Shown piece after piece: positions 61,497 to 64,000 of a stretch of 64,000 bases of DNA. Source of the DNA: Pseudomonas japonica (lineage in GTDB: Bacteria; Pseudomonadota; Gammaproteobacteria; Pseudomonadales; Pseudomonadaceae). Location: NCBI RefSeq assembly GCF_900188455.1, contig NZ_FZOL01000022.1, positions 60,082 through 124,081 on the forward strand, given 5' to 3'. Below the pieces are notes generated by a model, which saw nothing but the letters and a program-made list of their open reading frames with translations, was not told the origin of the DNA and searched no databases. The position numbers and the translations under genes are program-made. Numbering within the stretch: the stretch's first letter is position 1; every line of letters begins with the position of its first letter.

Positions 61497-62126
61497 ATGT
61501 CCCAGACCGCCATCAAGCTGTATCGCCACCCGCTTTCCGGCCACGCCCATCGCATCGAACTGCAACTCGCCCTGCTCGGGCTGCCGGTCGAGCTGGTGTT
61601 CGTCGACCTGGCCAACGGCGCGCACAAGGCCCCGGAATTCCTCGCGCTCAATCCGTTCGGACAGATTCCGGTGATCGACGACAACGGCACGGTCATCGCC
61701 GATTCCAACGCGATCCTGGTCTACCTGGCGAAGCGCTACGGCAACGACCAGTGGCTGCCGGAAGACCCCGTGGGCGCCGCTCAGGTGCAACGCTGGCTGT
61801 CGGTCGCGGCCGGGCCGGTGGCCTACGGCCCGGCGGCGGCGCGCCTGATCACCGTGTTCAATGCCAGCTTCCATGCCGACGAGGTGATCGCCCGCGCCCA
61901 TGTCCTGCTCAAGGTGATGGACGGCGAGCTGTCCGACAGGCCGTTCCTGACCGGCGCGACGGCGACCATCGCCGATGTCGCCAACTACTCGTACATCTCC
62001 CATGCGCCGGAAGGCAACGTGTCGTTGGAGGCCTACCCACATGTGCGGGCCTGGCTGCAACGCATCGAGGCGCTGCCGGGCTTCGTCGGCATGCCGCGCA
62101 CCACCATCGGCCTGCAGGCCGGTTGA
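61497..62126 (+). CDS. Glutathione S-transferase family protein
   Basis: A 209-residue protein with an N-terminal thioredoxin-like domain (IKLYRHPLSGHAHRIELQLALLGLPVELV; NPFGQIPVIDDNGTVIADSNAILVYLAKRYG) and a C-terminal helical domain. It is the first gene of a trio with a PNPOx-like protein and an NTF2-like protein. The trio is probably regulated by the LysR pair and used in detoxification; substrate unknown. Confidence 0.9.
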   Translation: MSQTAIKLYRHPLSGHAHRIELQLALLGLPVELVFVDLANGAHKAPEFLALNPFGQIPVIDDNGTVIADSNAILVYLAKRYGNDQWLPEDPVGAAQVQRWLSVAAGPVAYGPAAARLITVFNASFHADEVIARAHVLLKVMDGELSDRPFLTGATATIADVANYSYISHAPEGNVSLEAYPHVRAWLQRIEALPGFVGMPRTTIGLQAG

Positions 62127-62168
62127 ATGCCACGGGCCGCCTCGGCGGCCCTTTCCAGGAGAGCCGCG

Positions 62169-63077
62169 ATGGACAGTTCGTCGAAGTCGCCCTGGCACGC
62201 CGGCGAGAAGCAGCTTCAGGCGCGCTTCAAGGTCGCCGAGCGCATGGAACTGGTCGGCCAGAAAGTCATCCGTGACCACCTGCCCGAGCAGCACCGGACC
62301 TTCTACGGGCAACTGCCGTTCATCGTGGTCGGCGCTGTCGATGATCACGGACAGCCCTGGGCCACGCTGCTGGAAGGCGCGGAAGGTTTCGCCAGTTCTC
62401 CCGATCCGCACCGCCTGCTGCTGGCGAGCCTCGCGCACAGCCAGGATCCCGCCAGCACCGGTCTGCGCGCGGGGCGGGCGATCGGCCTGCTCGGCATCGA
62501 ACTGCACAGCCGCCGGCGCAACCGCCTGAACGGCAGCATCCGCTGCATCGACAGCGCCGGCATCGAGGTCGAGGTCGAACAGTCCTATGGCAACTGTCCG
62601 AAGTACATCCAGCCGCGCGCCTTCACCCACGTCGGCGGACCCGCGCGGGAGCGCCCCGAGACGTTCGACGGGCTGACCCCGCGGACCCAGGAGATGATCC
62701 GCGCGGCGGACACCTTCTTCATCGCCAGCCATGTCGAGCATGACGATGGTCGCCACGCGGTGGACGTCTCGCACCGCGGCGGTCGCCCCGGCTTCATCGC
62801 CATCGAGGGCAACCGCCTGATCGTGCCCGACTACAGCGGCAACCAGTTTTTCAACACCCTGGGCAACCTGCTGCTCAACCCGGTCGCCGGGCTGCTGTTC
62901 ATCGACTTCGCCAGCGGCGATCTGCTGCAGGTCGCGGGTCGCACCGAGCTGCTGCTGGACGACCCGCGGATCCAGCACGTCGAAGGTGCCGAACGGCTCT
63001 GGAGCCTCGACGTCGAGCGGGTCGTGCTGCGCCGCGCCGCGACGGCGCTGCGCTGGGCGCCCCTCACACCCGCATGA
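62169..63077 (+). CDS. Pyridoxamine 5'-phosphate oxidase-like flavin-binding protein
   Basis: A 302-residue protein of the split-barrel PNPOx-like family. It has two related halves (FYGQLPFIVVGAVDDHGQPWATLLEG and FFIASHVEHDDGRHAVDVSHRGGRPGFIAIE), NQFFNTLGNLLLNPVAGLLFIDF and SYGNCPKYIQPR. AGGAGA precedes ATG 62169. Proteins like this are often fused to FAD/ferredoxin oxidoreductase domains, but here the domain stands alone. Its reaction is unknown. Confidence 0.82.
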   Translation: MDSSSKSPWHAGEKQLQARFKVAERMELVGQKVIRDHLPEQHRTFYGQLPFIVVGAVDDHGQPWATLLEGAEGFASSPDPHRLLLASLAHSQDPASTGLRAGRAIGLLGIELHSRRRNRLNGSIRCIDSAGIEVEVEQSYGNCPKYIQPRAFTHVGGPARERPETFDGLTPRTQEMIRAADTFFIASHVEHDDGRHAVDVSHRGGRPGFIAIEGNRLIVPDYSGNQFFNTLGNLLLNPVAGLLFIDFASGDLLQVAGRTELLLDDPRIQHVEGAERLWSLDVERVVLRRAATALRWAPLTPA

Positions 63078-63106
63078 GCTCTTTCAACCCATCGAGGAAC
63101 CTGCAC

Positions 63107-63583
63107 ATGTCCCATCCCGAGATCCGCCCACCCGTGCCGCCATTCACCCGCGAGTCGGCGCTGCTCAAGGTGCGCCTGGCCGAGGACGGCTGGAACAGCC
63201 GCGACGCGGCCAGGGTCGCCCTGGCCTATACGCCGGACACCCAGTGGCGCAACCGCGCCGAATTCATCGACGGGCGGGCCGAGGCCGAAACCTTTCTGCG
63301 GCGCAAATGGCACAAGGAACTGGAATATCGCCTGATCAAGGAACTGTGGGCCTTCGACGGCAACCGCATCGCCGTGCGCTACGCCTATGAATGGCACGAC
63401 GACTCGGGCAACTGGTTCCGTTCCTATGGCAACGAGAACTGGGAGTTCGACGAGCACGGCCTGATGGCGCGGCGCTTCGCCTGCATCAATGACCTGCCGA
63501 TCAATGAGGCGCAGCGCAAGTTCCACTGGCCGCTGGGACGGCGACCGGACGAGTATCCGGGGTTGTCGGCGTTGGGGTTGTGA
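63107..63583 (+). CDS. NTF2-like (DUF1348) small protein
   Basis: A 158-residue SnoaL/NTF2-fold protein (PPFTRESALLKVRLAEDGWNSRDAARVALAYTPDTQWRNRAEF; WHDDSGNWFRSYGNENWEFDEHGLMARRFACINDLPI). GAGGA lies 8 bases before ATG 63107. It follows the PNPOx-like gene by 29 bp in the same cluster. No catalytic role can be assigned. Confidence 0.85.
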   Translation: MSHPEIRPPVPPFTRESALLKVRLAEDGWNSRDAARVALAYTPDTQWRNRAEFIDGRAEAETFLRRKWHKELEYRLIKELWAFDGNRIAVRYAYEWHDDSGNWFRSYGNENWEFDEHGLMARRFACINDLPINEAQRKFHWPLGRRPDEYPGLSALGL

Positions 63584-63599
63584 GGGGGGCTGTGTGGTG

Positions 63600-63900
63600 A
63601 TCACCAGGTGCCTGTCTTGAGGCTTGCAGCGCTCTCAAGACCGAGCGCCGCCCGCGCGGCGCATCGCGAGCGCGCTCGCTCCTACATTTGTTGCAACGTG
63701 CCATGGCCTGTGAGAGCGGCGTTGCCAGCCTTTGGTGCCTGGCGATCTATCGCGGGGGAGCCCTTCGGGTCGACACGATACCGTGTCGTGCAAACAAGGC
63801 GTACAACCATGGCCTGTCAGGCATAGGTACGTTGCAACAAATGTAGGAGCGAGCGTGCTCGCGATGCGCCGCGCGGGCGGCGCTCGATCTCAAGAGCGCT
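63600..63900. repeat. Truncated palindromic element (copy C)
   Basis: It matches the interior of the element at 20964-21415: CCAGGTGCCTGTCTTGAG, GAGCGCCGCCCGCGCGGCGC, the GCGAGCGCGCTCGCTCCTAC unit, and the centre with CATGGCCTGT on both sides. The left outer end is missing. The right side stops at about 63900 where the insertion sequence begins. Confidence 0.8.
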
Positions 63901-63904
63901 AGAA

Positions 63905-64000
63905 GTGTGCTGGTCTAATGGCTCCGGACACCTCAATTAGGGAGAATCCCCCTACTGAGGAGTACCCCCGATGACCAAGAAGTACAGAAGATTCACCACC
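63905..64000 (+). mobile_element. Left end of an IS3-type insertion sequence (partial)
   Basis: Homology to the palindromic element ends at about 63900 and is followed by a TGTGCTGGTCTAATGGCTCC end with CCGGACACC, as seen in IS3-family left ends. A transposase-like start codon lies about 65 bp inside. The element continues beyond the window. Confidence 0.65.
63971..64000 (+). CDS. IS3-type transposase OrfA, first 10 codons (3' partial)
   Basis: ATGACCAAGAAGTACAGAAG and the following bases encode MTKKYRRFTT, a start typical of IS3-family OrfA proteins (a small helix-turn-helix protein). GAGGAG lies upstream. The short length limits certainty. Confidence 0.6.
   Translation, partial: MTKKYRRFTT

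Overview
The window looks like chromosomal DNA of a Pseudomonas species. The evidence is the high G+C backbone with typical Pseudomonas genes (OprD porin, AapJQMP transporter, HpaABC, bacteriophytochrome with heme oxygenase, CzcCBA pump), many REP-type inverted repeats of the 'GTGGGAGCGGGC' kind, and a DUF3077 gene. No rRNA, tRNA or CRISPR array was seen.

Layout. 1-6.07 kb: a lower-G+C block with the end of an outer-membrane barrel gene and a liv-type ABC uptake operon with an IclR regulator. Its two ATPases are fused into one protein. The block ends in the stump of a second IclR gene against high-G+C DNA. 6.07-10.4 kb: amine or amino-acid catabolism genes (APC permease, polyamine-type binding protein, class III aminotransferase). 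10.7-12.9 kb: nitroreductase and MFS efflux. 13.5-14.9 kb: OprD porin. 15.2-20.9 kb: heavy-metal RND efflux operon czcCBA. 21.5-26.5 kb: small secreted protein and an iron cell-surface-signalling unit (FecI-type sigma, FecR-type regulator, TonB receptor with signalling domain, periplasmic esterase) under a probable Fur box. 26.6-28.1 kb: PhoD-like phosphatase. 28.3-32.5 kb: aapJQMP. 33.1-40.2 kb: a LysR regulator divergent from glyA-dsdA-folD-purU and a Gnt/DsdX permease, which together can take up and deaminate D-serine, split serine to glycine and run the one-carbon unit to formate. 40.2-42.7 kb: a decayed zone (folK paralogue with a REP-derived tail, truncated MFS, DUF2442 antitoxin-like gene with a truncated DUF4160 partner, frameshifted AGCS symporter end).

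42.7-47.6 kb is the most unusual part. It holds a lipoprotein, a large secreted protein of unknown function and, facing them, a Sec-signal, Gln-rich, Hint-domain polymorphic toxin with a DUF6883-like C-terminus. A small DUF4926 gene, the likely immunity partner, follows it directly. 47.9-54.6 kb: DUF3077 gene with a possible structured leader, trypsin-like protease, hpaA-hpaB-hpaC, YghU-type glutathione transferase and Ogt. 54.9-56.4 kb: a small ABC-2 exporter without a visible substrate gene. 56.4-59.3 kb: bphO-bphP, whose photoreceptor carries Asn where a conserved chromophore-pocket His is expected. 59.5-63.6 kb: two overlapping LysR genes and a glutathione transferase/PNPOx-like/NTF2-like trio. 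The window ends in the start of an IS3-type insertion sequence that truncates one copy of a dispersed palindromic element of about 450 bp. Long copies of this element also sit near 13.1 and 21.2 kb.
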